From the NCBI RefSeq assembly GCF_035944375.1, contig NZ_DASZBE010000045.1: a stretch of 64,000 nt of DNA; one strand, 5' to 3'. Shown here piece after piece: positions 28,024 to 36,552 of this stretch. A program made the position numbers and the translations under genes. The notes under the pieces were generated by a model that was not told the DNA's origin, ran no database searches, and saw only the letters and a program-made list of their open reading frames with translations. Within the stretch, counting starts at the first letter, position 1, and every line of letters starts with the position of its first letter. The DNA comes from Allobosea sp035944375 (lineage in GTDB: Bacteria > Pseudomonadota > Alphaproteobacteria > Rhizobiales > Beijerinckiaceae).

Positions 28024-28698
28024 ATGGCGGCCCATCTGCCCCTGATGGTCTGGCTGTCGCCGTCCTTTCCGGTCGGCGCCTTCGCCTATTCGCACGGCCT
28101 CGAATGGGCTTTCGAATGCGGCGACCTGCATGACGCCGAAACCCTGCGGGACTGGCTCGAGGCGCTGGTCGTTCATGGCTCGCTGCGCAACGACCTGATC
28201 CTCTTCGCCTGTGCCGCTCGCGCCATCGAGGCCGGCGACGATGCGGCGCTCGGCGAGATCGCCGAACTGGCGCTGGCGCTGGCGAACTCGGCCGAGCGCC
28301 GGCTCGAGACGGTAACGCAGGGCAATGCCTTCGTCGCGGCGCTGCGGGCCGCCTGGCCCTGCGATGCGATCGAGCGCCTGAAGCGGGTCTGGCCGGGTGA
28401 CGTCGCCTATCCGGTCGCCGTCGCAGCGGCCAGCGCGGGGCATGCCCTGCCGCTTGCCGCGTCGCTGGAGGCCTATGGGCTGGCTTTCGTCGCCAATCTC
28501 GTCTCGGCCTCGGTGCGGCTGGGCATCGTCGGCCAGACCGACGGGCAGCGGCTCACCGCCGCGCTGGTTCCCGCCGTCCAGGCGGCGGCTGCGGAAGCCG
28601 AGCCTGCGACGCTGGACGATCTCGGTGGCTGCGCCTTCCGCTCCGATCTCGCCTCGCTGCACCACGAGACGCAGTATTCGCGGCTGTTCCGCTCGTGA
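28024..28698 (+). CDS. ureF: Urease accessory protein UreF
   Basis: UreF acts with UreD as the GTPase-regulating scaffold for UreG during nickel insertion. The 224-residue, mostly helical protein shows the family opening LPLMVWLSPSFPVGAFAYSH, then GLEWAFECGDLHDAETLRDW, a central VWPGDVAYPVAVAAASAGHA and the C-terminal ending FRSDLASLHHETQYSRLFRS. It begins 9 bases after ureE and precedes ureG by about 87 bases. Confidence 0.95.
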   Translation: MAAHLPLMVWLSPSFPVGAFAYSHGLEWAFECGDLHDAETLRDWLEALVVHGSLRNDLILFACAARAIEAGDDAALGEIAELALALANSAERRLETVTQGNAFVAALRAAWPCDAIERLKRVWPGDVAYPVAVAAASAGHALPLAASLEAYGLAFVANLVSASVRLGIVGQTDGQRLTAALVPAVQAAAAEAEPATLDDLGGCAFRSDLASLHHETQYSRLFRS

Positions 28699-28785
28699 GC
28701 GCGGCGCGCGAATTGCAACCATCGTCATCCACTCTCCGGGCCGCACCAGCCTGCTGCACCGCCTGACCGTCAAGGGATTTCAAAG

Positions 28786-29418
28786 ATGTCGCGCTCTCCC
28801 CATGGCCCTCTCCGCGTCGGCATCGGCGGCCCCGTCGGCTCCGGCAAGACGGCGCTGATGGAGGTGCTCTGCAAGCGCATGCGCGACCGCTACGACCTCT
28901 GCGCCATCACCAACGACATCTATACCAAGGAGGATGCGCGGCTTTTGACGGTGGCCGGCGCGCTGCCGCAGGAGCGCATCATGGGCGTCGAGACCGGCGG
29001 CTGCCCGCACACCGCCATCCGCGAGGACTGCTCGATCAATCTCGCCGCGGTCGAGGAGATGCGCGGCAAGTTCCCCAACCTCGACATGATCCTGATCGAG
29101 TCGGGCGGCGACAATCTCGCCGCCACCTTCTCGCCCGAACTGGCGGACCTGACGATCTACGTCATCGATGTCGCGGCCGGCGAGAAGATCCCGCGCAAGG
29201 GCGGCCCCGGCATCACCCGCTCCGACCTGCTGGTCATCAACAAGACCGATCTCGCCCCCCATGTCGGCGCGGATCTTGCAGTCATGGAACGCGACACGAA
29301 GACGATGCGCGGCAAGCGACCCTACGCCTTCACCAACACCAAGGCGGGCGAGGGCGTCGATGTCGTCATCGACTTCATCGAGACGGCGGGTGGCCTGCGG
29401 GCCGCTCCGGCCGCGTGA
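28786..29418 (+). CDS. ureG: Urease accessory GTPase UreG
   Basis: A SIMIBI-class GTPase that powers nickel insertion. In the 210-residue protein the P-loop is GGPVGSGKTALMEVLC (about residues 10-25), the metal-binding CPH motif appears as VETGGCPHTAIRED (about 66-79), and the guanine-specificity NKTD is in LLVINKTDLAPHVG. Conserved ESGGDNLAATFSPEL is present. Length and motifs are standard, so function is secure. It is followed after 22 bases by the HupE/UreJ membrane protein. Confidence 0.98.
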   Translation: MSRSPHGPLRVGIGGPVGSGKTALMEVLCKRMRDRYDLCAITNDIYTKEDARLLTVAGALPQERIMGVETGGCPHTAIREDCSINLAAVEEMRGKFPNLDMILIESGGDNLAATFSPELADLTIYVIDVAAGEKIPRKGGPGITRSDLLVINKTDLAPHVGADLAVMERDTKTMRGKRPYAFTNTKAGEGVDVVIDFIETAGGLRAAPAA

Positions 29419-29440
29419 CGGACATGCAGGGGAGACGGCG

Positions 29441-30022
29441 ATGCGCGCGATGGCGAAACAAGTGGGGCTGGTGGTGATCGCCTCAGTGCTGGCCGGGCCG
29501 GCCCTGGCGCATACGGGCGTCGGCGCCGTGCATGGCTTCGGCGCCGGCCTCCTGCATCCGCTCTTCGGCGTCGACCACGTGCTTGCCATGGTCTCGGTCG
29601 GTCTCTGGGCCGGGCTCACCGGCGGGCGGGCGCGCTTCGCCTATCCGCTCGCCTTCGTCGGCATGATGGTTCTCTCCGGCCTCTGGGGCATGTCCGGGGC
29701 CGCCCTGCCGGGCGTCGAGATCGGCATCGCCGTTTCCGTCGTCGTGCTGGGACTGGCGATCGCGCTGCGGGCGACGCCGCCGCTGGCGGCGGGCGCAGCC
29801 GCCTGCGCGATCTTCGCGATCTTCCACGGCCATGCCCATGGCGCCGAACTGCCGCAAGGGTCGAGCGGGCTCGGCTACGCGCTCGGCTTCGTGCTGGCGA
29901 CCGCCGCGCTGCACGGCGCCGGCCTCGGTCTGGCCGGCCTGCTGGCGGCGCGCGCGCCGCTGCTCGCCCGCGTCGCCGGCGGCGGGCTCGCGCTGGCGGG
30001 TGTCGCCATTCTCGCGAGCTAG
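29441..30022 (+). CDS. ureJ: HupE/UreJ-family nickel permease
   Basis: A small integral membrane metal permease that probably imports nickel for urease. The 193-residue protein has a signal peptide ending at PALA and then begins HTGVGAVHGFGAGLLHPLFG with the metal-linked HPLFGVDHVLAM motif. Five to six further hydrophobic helices follow, and a second His cluster IFHGHAHGAELP lies at about residues 128-139. ATG at 29441 is preceded by a GGAGAC ribosome site. Position at the end of the urease cluster supports the UreJ name; HupE of hydrogenase clusters is the alternative. Confidence 0.9.
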   Translation: MRAMAKQVGLVVIASVLAGPALAHTGVGAVHGFGAGLLHPLFGVDHVLAMVSVGLWAGLTGGRARFAYPLAFVGMMVLSGLWGMSGAALPGVEIGIAVSVVVLGLAIALRATPPLAAGAAACAIFAIFHGHAHGAELPQGSSGLGYALGFVLATAALHGAGLGLAGLLAARAPLLARVAGGGLALAGVAILAS

Positions 30023-30037
30023 CCCTCTGACCACCCG

Positions 30038-30056
30038 GCCGCCCTGGCGGGGCGGC
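30038..30056. terminator. Hairpin between convergent ureJ and phnE
   Basis: A 7-bp GC stem (GCCGCCC/GGGCGGC) with a 5-base loop lies in the 62-base gap between two convergent genes. It lacks a clear T tract on either strand, so termination is only suggested by position. Confidence 0.3.
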
Positions 30057-30084
30057 AGGATCAGCTGGAAGCGAGCCTGCGGCG

Positions 30085-30891
30085 TCAGATGATGCGGCGC
30101 CGCAGCCAGCCGCCGATCTGCTCGACCGCGACCACCAGCGCGAAGACGGCCAGGATGATCGTCAGCGCCGTGTCGTAGTCGAACAGGTCAAAGGCGACCT
30201 TGAGTTCGACGCCGATGCCACCGGCGCCGACCAGCCCGAGCACCACCGAGGCCCGCGTCGCCTTCTCCACGCAAAACAGCGAGGTCGCGATGAAGGACGG
30301 CATCGCATTGGGCACCACCGCCGAGAAGATCAGCCCGGTCTTGCTTGCGCCGATGGTGGAAAGCGCCTCGCGCGGGCCCTTGTCGGTCTCCTCCATCGCC
30401 TCCGCGAAGAAGCGCCCGGCATAGCCGATCGTGTCGATCATCAGCGCCAGCACGCCGGCGGCGGGACCGAGTCCGACGGCGATGACGAAAAACAGCGCCC
30501 AGATCAGATCCGGCACCGTCCGGAAGAAGGCGATCAGCCCGCGCGCCAGCGTCCGCACGATCGGATGCGGCGACAGGCCGTCGGCGGCGAGGATCGCCAG
30601 CGGAAAGCTCAGGATCAGCCCGAGCACGCAGCCCGACACCGCCATCTGGAAGGTCGTCGCCAGCGACCAGAAGATCTGCTCGATGCGGCTGAGATCCGGC
30701 GGAAACATCCGCGTCAGGATATTGCCCATATAGGGGATGCCGCGGATCAGCTTCTCGGCCGACAACTCGGAGCCGCTGAAGGACCAGATCACCAGCGCCA
30801 GCGCCAGGAAACCGCCCATGAAGGCGACGGCGCCCGGCCTCTCGAAGCGATCGACGGCGAAGGTCGGTCGTGCGGTTTGAGGCAGGCTCAT
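30085..30891 (-). CDS. phnE: Phosphonate ABC transporter permease PhnE
   Basis: Inner-membrane subunit of the phosphonate importer. The 268-residue protein has six hydrophobic segments. The PhnE-type loop contacting the ATPase includes EAMEETDKGPREALSTIGAS (about residues 163-182), and the C-terminal part has VVLGLVGAGGIGVELKVAF. Its ATG at 30891 overlaps the phnC stop. The frame continues upstream inside phnC, but those residues are a shadow. It is the last gene of phnD-phnC-phnE. Confidence 0.93.
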   Translation of the reverse strand: MSLPQTARPTFAVDRFERPGAVAFMGGFLALALVIWSFSGSELSAEKLIRGIPYMGNILTRMFPPDLSRIEQIFWSLATTFQMAVSGCVLGLILSFPLAILAADGLSPHPIVRTLARGLIAFFRTVPDLIWALFFVIAVGLGPAAGVLALMIDTIGYAGRFFAEAMEETDKGPREALSTIGASKTGLIFSAVVPNAMPSFIATSLFCVEKATRASVVLGLVGAGGIGVELKVAFDLFDYDTALTIILAVFALVVAVEQIGGWLRRRII

Positions 30892-31736
30892 GCGAACACC
30901 GGCGCCGGCACGCGCGCCGGCTTCTCTTGGGGCTCGCCACCGTCGCCCGGTTCCTCGAAGAAGGCCGCGAGTTCGGCCTCGGTGCAATGCCCGGCCCGGC
31001 GGTCGAGCGCGACCGTGCCGCCGCCCAGCCCGACGATGCGGTCGGAAAAGCGCAGCGCATGCGCCATGTGGTGCGAGACGAAGACCAGGGTCAGCCCCTT
31101 GTCGCGCGTCAGCCGGAACAGCAGTTCCATGATCTCGCGGCCGGCGCGCGGGTCGAGGCTCGCATCGGGCTCGTCGGCGAGCACCAGCTCGGGCCGCTGC
31201 ATCAGCATGCGCGCGATGGCGACGCGCTGCGACTGTCCGCCCGAGAGCGAATCGGCCCGCTGCAGCGCTTTGTCCGCCAGTCCGACGGCCTCGAGACAGG
31301 CCATCGCCTCGTCGCGCACCACGGCGGGCGCGAGCGACTGTGCCCATGTGCGCGGGCCGGAGTGGCGCGCCTGCACGCCATGCACGACATTGGAGAGCGC
31401 ACTGAGCCGAGCGACGAGATTGTGCTTCTGGAAGACCACGCCGACCCGCGCCCGGAAACGCTTCAGCGCCGAGCCGCTGAGATCGCCGACCGTCTCACCG
31501 AGCACGCTCAGCCGGCCCTGGTCGGCTTCCGCCAGCCGCACGATCATGCGCAGCAGCGTCGATTTGCCGGTGCCGTTCGCCCCGATGAGCGCCAGCGACT
31601 CGCCGGCCGGGACGGAGAGGTCGAGCCGCTCGATGATGGTGCGCGGCCCGAAGCTCTTGCGCAGGCCGTCAATGGCGATGACGGGGGCGCCGGCCCCCGC
31701 CACCAAAGGCCCGATGGCGGGCGAGGGCGTCATCAC
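30888..31736 (-). CDS. phnC: Phosphonate ABC transporter ATP-binding protein PhnC
   Basis: ATPase that drives phosphonate uptake. The 282-residue protein contains Walker A GANGTGKSTLL (about residues 33-43), a Q-loop near VVFQKHNLVARLSALSNV, the ABC signature DSLSGGQSQRVAIARML (about 162-178), Walker B LVLADEPDASLDP and the switch His in FVSHHMAHAL. The segment VHGVQARHSGPRTW is typical of PhnC. It overlaps both neighbours by 4 bases, so the three genes form one translationally coupled operon. Confidence 0.94.
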   Translation of the reverse strand: MMTPSPAIGPLVAGAGAPVIAIDGLRKSFGPRTIIERLDLSVPAGESLALIGANGTGKSTLLRMIVRLAEADQGRLSVLGETVGDLSGSALKRFRARVGVVFQKHNLVARLSALSNVVHGVQARHSGPRTWAQSLAPAVVRDEAMACLEAVGLADKALQRADSLSGGQSQRVAIARMLMQRPELVLADEPDASLDPRAGREIMELLFRLTRDKGLTLVFVSHHMAHALRFSDRIVGLGGGTVALDRRAGHCTEAELAAFFEEPGDGGEPQEKPARVPAPVFA

Positions 31737-32602
31737 TCGATGAACTTGTTGAATTCGGTGATGCCGATCGTGGCGTAGATCGAGCGGACATAGTCGTAGT
31801 CGCTGTCCTTGACCTCGGGCAGGAAGATGCCGCCGGCGAACTTCCGGTTGTCGTCGGTGCCGGTGACGACCGCCTTCATCAGCTCCGTGCCGTGGTCGAG
31901 GAAGGCCTTGCGCACCTTGGCGACGATCTCGGGCTTCACCTTGGGGCTGGCGATCATCACGTCGTTGGGCAGGTCGCGGCCGCGCGCCACCACGGTGAAG
32001 CCGGTCTTGGTGTCGCTCTCGCGGATGCGCTGGAGATGGGTGAGGTTCAGGCCGATGGCGGCGATGTCGCCACGCTTCATCGCCTCGACCGCGACGTTGC
32101 GCTTCACGAAGATCGGCTTGTAGTCGACATTGTACTTCAGGCCGAAATCGGCGAGCGCCTGCGCGGGCCCGAGATGCTGCGACGTCGAGCCGATCTCGCC
32201 GAAGGAGATCGTCTTGCCCTTGAGATCGGCGATGCTCTTGATCGGTCCGGTCGCGAGCACGGCGACCTGGCTGAAATAGTCCGGGCGCTGCCAGCCGACC
32301 ACCGGCACCGCCTGGGTGCGGGCCTTGAACACGACATACTCGGCCGGGCCGGTCAGCACGAAGTCGATCTGGCCGGCGGCCATCGCCTCGACGGCGGCCG
32401 TGCGGCCGGAGACCGCGAAGAACTGCACCTTGACGTCGGCGACCTTCTCGAAGGCCGCCTTGAACGGGCCGAACTCGCGCTGCAGCGATTCCGCGCCGTC
32501 GATATCGGTGACGGCGAAGCGGATCGAATCCTGCGCCTGGGCGACCGGCGTGGCGAAGGCGGCCGCTGCGGCGAGCAGCGCGACGGCGATGGGCTTCAGC
32601 AT
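31733..32602 (-). CDS. phnD: Phosphonate-binding periplasmic protein PhnD
   Basis: Captures phosphonates (or related organophosphorus anions) for the PhnCE transporter. The 289-residue product has a signal peptide ending PVAQAQ, then DSIRFAVTDIDGAES. The binding-protein features include VLTGPAEYVVFKARTQAVPV, KTISFGEIGSTSQHLGPAQA (anion-binding Ser/Thr cluster) and VASPKVKPEIVAKVRKAFLD-like helix near residue 215. It is the first gene of the operon; a run of Pho-box-like repeats lies about 55-85 bases upstream. Confidence 0.92.
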   Translation of the reverse strand: MLKPIAVALLAAAAAFATPVAQAQDSIRFAVTDIDGAESLQREFGPFKAAFEKVADVKVQFFAVSGRTAAVEAMAAGQIDFVLTGPAEYVVFKARTQAVPVVGWQRPDYFSQVAVLATGPIKSIADLKGKTISFGEIGSTSQHLGPAQALADFGLKYNVDYKPIFVKRNVAVEAMKRGDIAAIGLNLTHLQRIRESDTKTGFTVVARGRDLPNDVMIASPKVKPEIVAKVRKAFLDHGTELMKAVVTGTDDNRKFAGGIFLPEVKDSDYDYVRSIYATIGITEFNKFIE

Positions 32603-32657
32603 GGGTGTCCTCCCGTTCCCTGGAGCCCTGCCGCTAGGGCCGGCATGCGACGCCCCG

Positions 32658-32686
32658 GTGACGGCTGCTTGACGGTTCGGTGACGG
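32658..32686 (-). promoter_or_regulatory. Triple Pho-box-like repeat for the phnDCE operon
   Basis: Read on the minus strand, three 7-mers CCGTCAC, CCGTCAA and CCGTCAC are each separated by 4 bases, so they recur at 11-bp intervals (plus-strand 32680-32686, 32669-32675, 32658-32664). This matches the PhoB site architecture (CTGTCAT-N4-CTGTCAT). The nearest phnD start is 32602. Phosphate-starvation control is inferred. Confidence 0.75.
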
Positions 32687-32689
32687 GTC

Positions 32690-32707
32690 CTGTCATGCTG
32701 CCGTCAT
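32690..32707 (+). promoter_or_regulatory. Pho box upstream of phnM
   Basis: CTGTCAT, GCTG, CCGTCAT gives a two-repeat PhoB site on the plus strand with standard 4-base spacing and one mismatch. It overlaps the first possible phnM ATG (32706), which argues that translation starts further downstream (32757 or 32763). Confidence 0.78.
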
Positions 32708-32756
32708 GCCCGGATTCCATGCGCCCTCGGCCGCACCCTTCGAACGCGGCAGGGAG

Positions 32757-33905
32757 ATGGACGTGGCGATTTCGATTACGGGCGGCGAGATCCTGGGCGA
32801 GCGTCTCGAGCGCCGCGACATGGTGCTCGAAGACGGGCTGATCGCGGCGTTCGACACGGCTGCGCCCGCGGGTGCTCTCAGGCTCGACGCGACGGGGCTC
32901 CTGGTGCTGCCCGGCCTCGTCGACTGCCATGGCGACGCCTTCGAGCGCCACATCATGCCCCGGCCGCGCGTCGCCTTCGACATCGATCTCGCCTTGAAGG
33001 ATGCCGACCGGGCGCTGCTGGCGAGCGGCATCACCACGGCCTTTCACGGCGTCACCTGGTCCTGGGAGCCGGGCCTGCGTGGGGCGGAGAATGCCCGCGC
33101 CCTGGCCGAGGCGATCGCGCGGCTGCAGCCGGAACTCGGCGCAGACACGCGCTTCCATCTCCGCCACGAGACCTTCAACCTCGAGGCCGAGCCGCAGATC
33201 CTCGCCTGGCTGGCGGAGGGCCGCGTCGGCGTACTCGCCTTCAACGACCATACCGAGGGCACGCTGAAGACGAGGCATCGACCCGACAAGATCGGCAAGA
33301 TGGTGGAGCGGACAGGCCTCTCGACGGACACCTTCATGGCGCTGGTCGAGACCGTCTATGCCCGCAAGGGCGAGGTCGAGGGCTCGATCGCGCGGCTCGC
33401 CGCGGCGGCGCGCGCGGCCGGCGTGCCGATGTTCTCCCATGACGACATGACGCCCGCCATGCGCGCCTGGTACCGGTCGCTGGGCGTAGCCGTCGCCGAA
33501 TTCCCGATCGACGAGGCGACCGCCCGCGAGGCGGCAACCCACGGCGAGGCGATCGTCTTCGGCGCGCCGAATGTCGTGCGCGGCGGTTCGCATACGGGCT
33601 GTCCGAGCGCCGAGGAGATGGTGCGGGCCGGGCTCTGCACCATTCTGGCCTCGGACTATTACTATCCGGCGCTGGCGCTGGCGCCGTTCCTGCTGGCGCG
33701 CCGCGGCGCGGCCTCATTCGCCGAAGCCTGGGCGCTGGTCTCGCGTGCGCCGGCCCACGCGCTCGGCCTCGACGACCGCGGCGTCATCGCACCCGGCAAG
33801 CGCGCCGATCTCGTCCTCGTCGAGGAGGGACCCCATCCCCGCATCGTCGCGACCATCGCCGGCGGCCGGCTCGTCCATCTCGCCGATCAGCGCCTGCTCG
33901 GCTGA
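32757..33905 (+). CDS. phnM: Alpha-D-ribose 1-methylphosphonate 5-triphosphate diphosphatase PhnM
   Basis: In C-P lyase pathways PhnM removes pyrophosphate from the ribosyl-phosphonate triphosphate intermediate. The protein is an amidohydrolase-fold enzyme with metal residues in LPGLVDCHGDAFERHIMPRP (about residues 50-69). FNDHTEGTLK, FSHDDMTPAM, GAPNVVRGGSHTGC and TILASDYYYPALALAPFLL are typical of PhnM. The first in-frame ATG at 32706 lies within the Pho box. I use the ATG at 32757; GTG at 32763, with AGGGAG six bases upstream, is equally possible. None of phnG-L is in the window. Confidence 0.92.
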   Translation: MDVAISITGGEILGERLERRDMVLEDGLIAAFDTAAPAGALRLDATGLLVLPGLVDCHGDAFERHIMPRPRVAFDIDLALKDADRALLASGITTAFHGVTWSWEPGLRGAENARALAEAIARLQPELGADTRFHLRHETFNLEAEPQILAWLAEGRVGVLAFNDHTEGTLKTRHRPDKIGKMVERTGLSTDTFMALVETVYARKGEVEGSIARLAAAARAAGVPMFSHDDMTPAMRAWYRSLGVAVAEFPIDEATAREAATHGEAIVFGAPNVVRGGSHTGCPSAEEMVRAGLCTILASDYYYPALALAPFLLARRGAASFAEAWALVSRAPAHALGLDDRGVIAPGKRADLVLVEEGPHPRIVATIAGGRLVHLADQRLLG

Positions 33906-33976
33906 GGCTCCCGGTTCCAGCCGGAACTTTCGCCGGCCGCGCCGATTGTAGAGCCGTTGCGATCGGGAACGGTGCC

Positions 33977-34990
33977 ATGGCGTTGCTGGAAAAGGATGAG
34001 GCTTCAGTCCGTCTGAAGCGCGCCAAGGCCCCGGACCTTTCGATCACCCGCCACCGTGCCGGCAAGGGCTTCACCTATCGCGATCGCGACGGCAACCGCG
34101 TCACCGACGCGGCGGCGCTCGCCCGCATCCGCTCGCTCGCCATCCCGCCGGCCTATGCCGATGTCCGCATCGCGGCCGATTCCCGCGCCCATCTCCAGGC
34201 GGTCGGTCATGACGAGGCCGGCCGCGTGCAGCACCGCTATCATCCGGGCTGGGAGAAGGTGCGTGAGCGGCGCAAGCTGAAGCGCCTGAAATGCCTGCTC
34301 GACGCGCTGCCGAAGCTGCGCGCGGCGATCGCCCGCGACCTCAGGGATCGGCGTCTCAGCCGCGACAAGGCGCTCGCCTGCGCGGCGGCGATCATCGACC
34401 GCTGCCATATCCGCGTCGGCAACGAGACTTATGCGAAGACCAATGGCAGCCACGGCGCTTCGACCCTGCTCAAGCGTCACGTCACCATCACCGGTGGCCG
34501 TGTCGAGCTCTCCTTCAAGGGCAAGAGCGGTAAGCAGATCGCCTGCGCCCATGCCGATCCGGCGCTGGTCCGCGCGCTGACCCGGATCATGACGCTTCCG
34601 GGAAAGCGCCTGCTGCAATATGTGCGCGAGGACGGCGAGATCGCCGAGGTGCGGGCGAGCGAGATCAACGCCTATCTCAAGCGCGTCAGCGGCCTGCCGG
34701 TCAGCGCCAAGGATCTGCGGATGCTCGCCGCCAACGCGGCTGCGGCCGAACTGCTGCTGGCAGGCGAGGTGGTCGCGACCGAAACGGGCAGGAAGCGCCA
34801 GCTCGCCGACATCATGCGGGCCATCTCGGAGCGGCTGGTCAACACGCCGGCCGTGGTCCGCAAGAGCTATGTCCACGCCATCGTGCTGCGCGCCTATGCG
34901 ACCGGCCGCCTGAAGCGCTGCTATGAGAGAGCCAAGGCCCGCGGCGCCTGCTCGCGGATCGAGCGGGCGCTGGGGCTGGTCGCGGCCTGA
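33977..34990 (+). CDS. DNA topoisomerase IB (poxvirus-like)
   Basis: Relaxes supercoils through a 3'-phosphotyrosyl intermediate. The 337-residue protein shows ITRHRAGKGFTYRDRDGNRV, IPPAYADVRI, the catalytic Arg region CHIRVGNETYAKTNGSHGAS (about 143-162), the catalytic Lys in LSFKGKSGK, the second Arg in SAKDLRMLAAN and the active-site Tyr in VRKSYVHAIV (about 296-305). The KDLRML segment departs from the usual KDFRTW while keeping Arg. It appears monocistronic. Confidence 0.93.
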   Translation: MALLEKDEASVRLKRAKAPDLSITRHRAGKGFTYRDRDGNRVTDAAALARIRSLAIPPAYADVRIAADSRAHLQAVGHDEAGRVQHRYHPGWEKVRERRKLKRLKCLLDALPKLRAAIARDLRDRRLSRDKALACAAAIIDRCHIRVGNETYAKTNGSHGASTLLKRHVTITGGRVELSFKGKSGKQIACAHADPALVRALTRIMTLPGKRLLQYVREDGEIAEVRASEINAYLKRVSGLPVSAKDLRMLAANAAAAELLLAGEVVATETGRKRQLADIMRAISERLVNTPAVVRKSYVHAIVLRAYATGRLKRCYERAKARGACSRIERALGLVAA

Positions 34991-35046
34991 TCCTGTGGGC
35001 GGTCGCCACAGGTGCATCGCGCCGCATTTTCGGCTAGTCAGCCGCC

Positions 35047-36048
35047 ATGACCGCCATTTCGCCCGAGCTGCTGCGCTTTTCCGTCGCGCCGATGATGGAC
35101 TGGACCGACCGGCATTGCCGCGTCATCCACCGCCTGATGTCGCGCCGGGCGCGGCTCTACACGGAGATGGTGACGGCGCAGGCCGTGATCCGGGGGGACC
35201 GCCAGCGGCTGATCGGTTTCGACGCGGTCGAACATCCGGTCGCGCTGCAGCTCGGCGGCAACGACCCCGCGCTTTTGGCGCAGGCGGCCCGGATCGGCGC
35301 CGATTTCGGCTATGACGAGATCAACCTGAACTGTGGCTGCCCCTCCGACCGCGTCCAGGGCGGCGCCTTCGGCGCCTGCCTGATGCGCGAGCCGGCGCTC
35401 GTCGGCGACTGCGTCGCGGCGATGAAGGCGGCGGTCGCGATTCCCGTCACGGTGAAATGCCGCATCGGCGTCGACGACCAGGACCCGGAAGCGGCCCTCG
35501 ACGCGCTGACGCTAGCCGTGACGGCGGCGGGCGTCGATGCGCTGATCGTCCATGCCCGCAAGGCCTGGCTGCAGGGCCTCTCGCCGAAGGAAAACCGCGA
35601 GATTCCGCCGCTCGATTACGACCGCGCCTACCGGCTGAAGGCGGCCCATCCCGCGCTGCCGGTCGCGATCAATGGCGGCATCCGCGCCCCGGAGGAATGG
35701 GCCGGGCATCTGGCGCATCTCGATGGCGTCATGATCGGGCGCGAGGCCTATCAGAATCCGGAGATCCTGCTGCGGGTCGATCCACTGCTCTTCGGCGAGG
35801 ATGCGCCGGTGGCGGACGCCTTCGCCATGCTGGAGGCGCTGGAGCCACATCTCGCGCGTTATCTCGAGGCCGGCGGGCGGCTGCATGCCTTCACGCGCCA
35901 TCTCGTCGGGCTGTTCCCCGGTCGTCCCGGCGCGCGCCAGTTCCGCCGTCATCTCGCCGAGCATTGCGTCGCGGCCGGTGCGGGCCTCGCGGATCTGCGC
36001 GCGGCGGTCGCCCATGTTTCGCGGCACGACGCCATCCGCGCCGCCTGA
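35047..36048 (+). CDS. dusA: tRNA-dihydrouridine synthase A
   Basis: FMN-dependent enzyme reducing uridine 20/20a in tRNA D-loops. The 333-residue TIM-barrel protein has FSVAPMMDWTDRHCRVIHRL at the N-terminus. The catalytic Cys is in NLNCGCPSDRVQGGAFGACL (about 97-100), and phosphate and FMN contacts occur in VTVKCRIGVDD, LIVHARKAWLQGLSPKENR and INGGIRAPEE. The C-terminal helical domain is intact. Six bases separate it from the next gene, so the two may be cotranscribed. Confidence 0.96.
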   Translation: MTAISPELLRFSVAPMMDWTDRHCRVIHRLMSRRARLYTEMVTAQAVIRGDRQRLIGFDAVEHPVALQLGGNDPALLAQAARIGADFGYDEINLNCGCPSDRVQGGAFGACLMREPALVGDCVAAMKAAVAIPVTVKCRIGVDDQDPEAALDALTLAVTAAGVDALIVHARKAWLQGLSPKENREIPPLDYDRAYRLKAAHPALPVAINGGIRAPEEWAGHLAHLDGVMIGREAYQNPEILLRVDPLLFGEDAPVADAFAMLEALEPHLARYLEAGGRLHAFTRHLVGLFPGRPGARQFRRHLAEHCVAAGAGLADLRAAVAHVSRHDAIRAA

Positions 36049-36054
36049 GGAGGC

Positions 36055-36513
36055 ATGACGATGGCCGAGGCTCCTTCCGACACCGAGATCGCCCGCCGCG
36101 TCGCCGAGAGCTTCGACAAGCAGGGCTTCATGACGACGCTGGGTGCGCGCCTCTTGCGCGTGGCCCCCGGCGAGGTCGAGATCGAACTGCCGGTCGGGCC
36201 GCAGGTCTCGCAGCAGCACGGCTTCGTCCATGCCGGTGCGGTGGCGGCCATCGCCGATTCCGCCTGCGGCTATGCGGCGCTGACGCGGATGCCGGCGGGA
36301 GTGGGTGTCCTGACGGCCGAGTTCAAGATCAACCTCTTGGCTCCCGCTGCCGGCGAAAGGCTCATCGCGCGGGGCCGGGTGGTCAAGGCGGGGCGGACGC
36401 TGACGCTGGCCCTCGCGGAGGTCTTTGCGGTCCGGGACGGAGCCGAGAAGCTCTGCGCCGTGCTGACCGCCACCTGCATGGCCGTCGGCGGCCGCGAGGG
36501 CGTGTCGGATTGA
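36055..36513 (+). CDS. PaaI-family hotdog thioesterase
   Basis: A small acyl-CoA thioesterase of 152 residues (150 if the second ATG at 36061 is used). The hotdog core includes GARLLRVAPGEVEIELPVG, then the active-site loop QQHGFVHAGAVAAIADSACG (about 57-76) with the usual Asp/Ser pair, and LTAEFKINLLAPAAGERLIA. Substrate is unknown. It follows dusA closely but no functional tie is obvious. Confidence 0.88.
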   Translation: MTMAEAPSDTEIARRVAESFDKQGFMTTLGARLLRVAPGEVEIELPVGPQVSQQHGFVHAGAVAAIADSACGYAALTRMPAGVGVLTAEFKINLLAPAAGERLIARGRVVKAGRTLTLALAEVFAVRDGAEKLCAVLTATCMAVGGREGVSD

Positions 36514-36552
36514 CGCGCCCGTCGCTGTTGACGCACCCGGCCGCCCCAAGGT

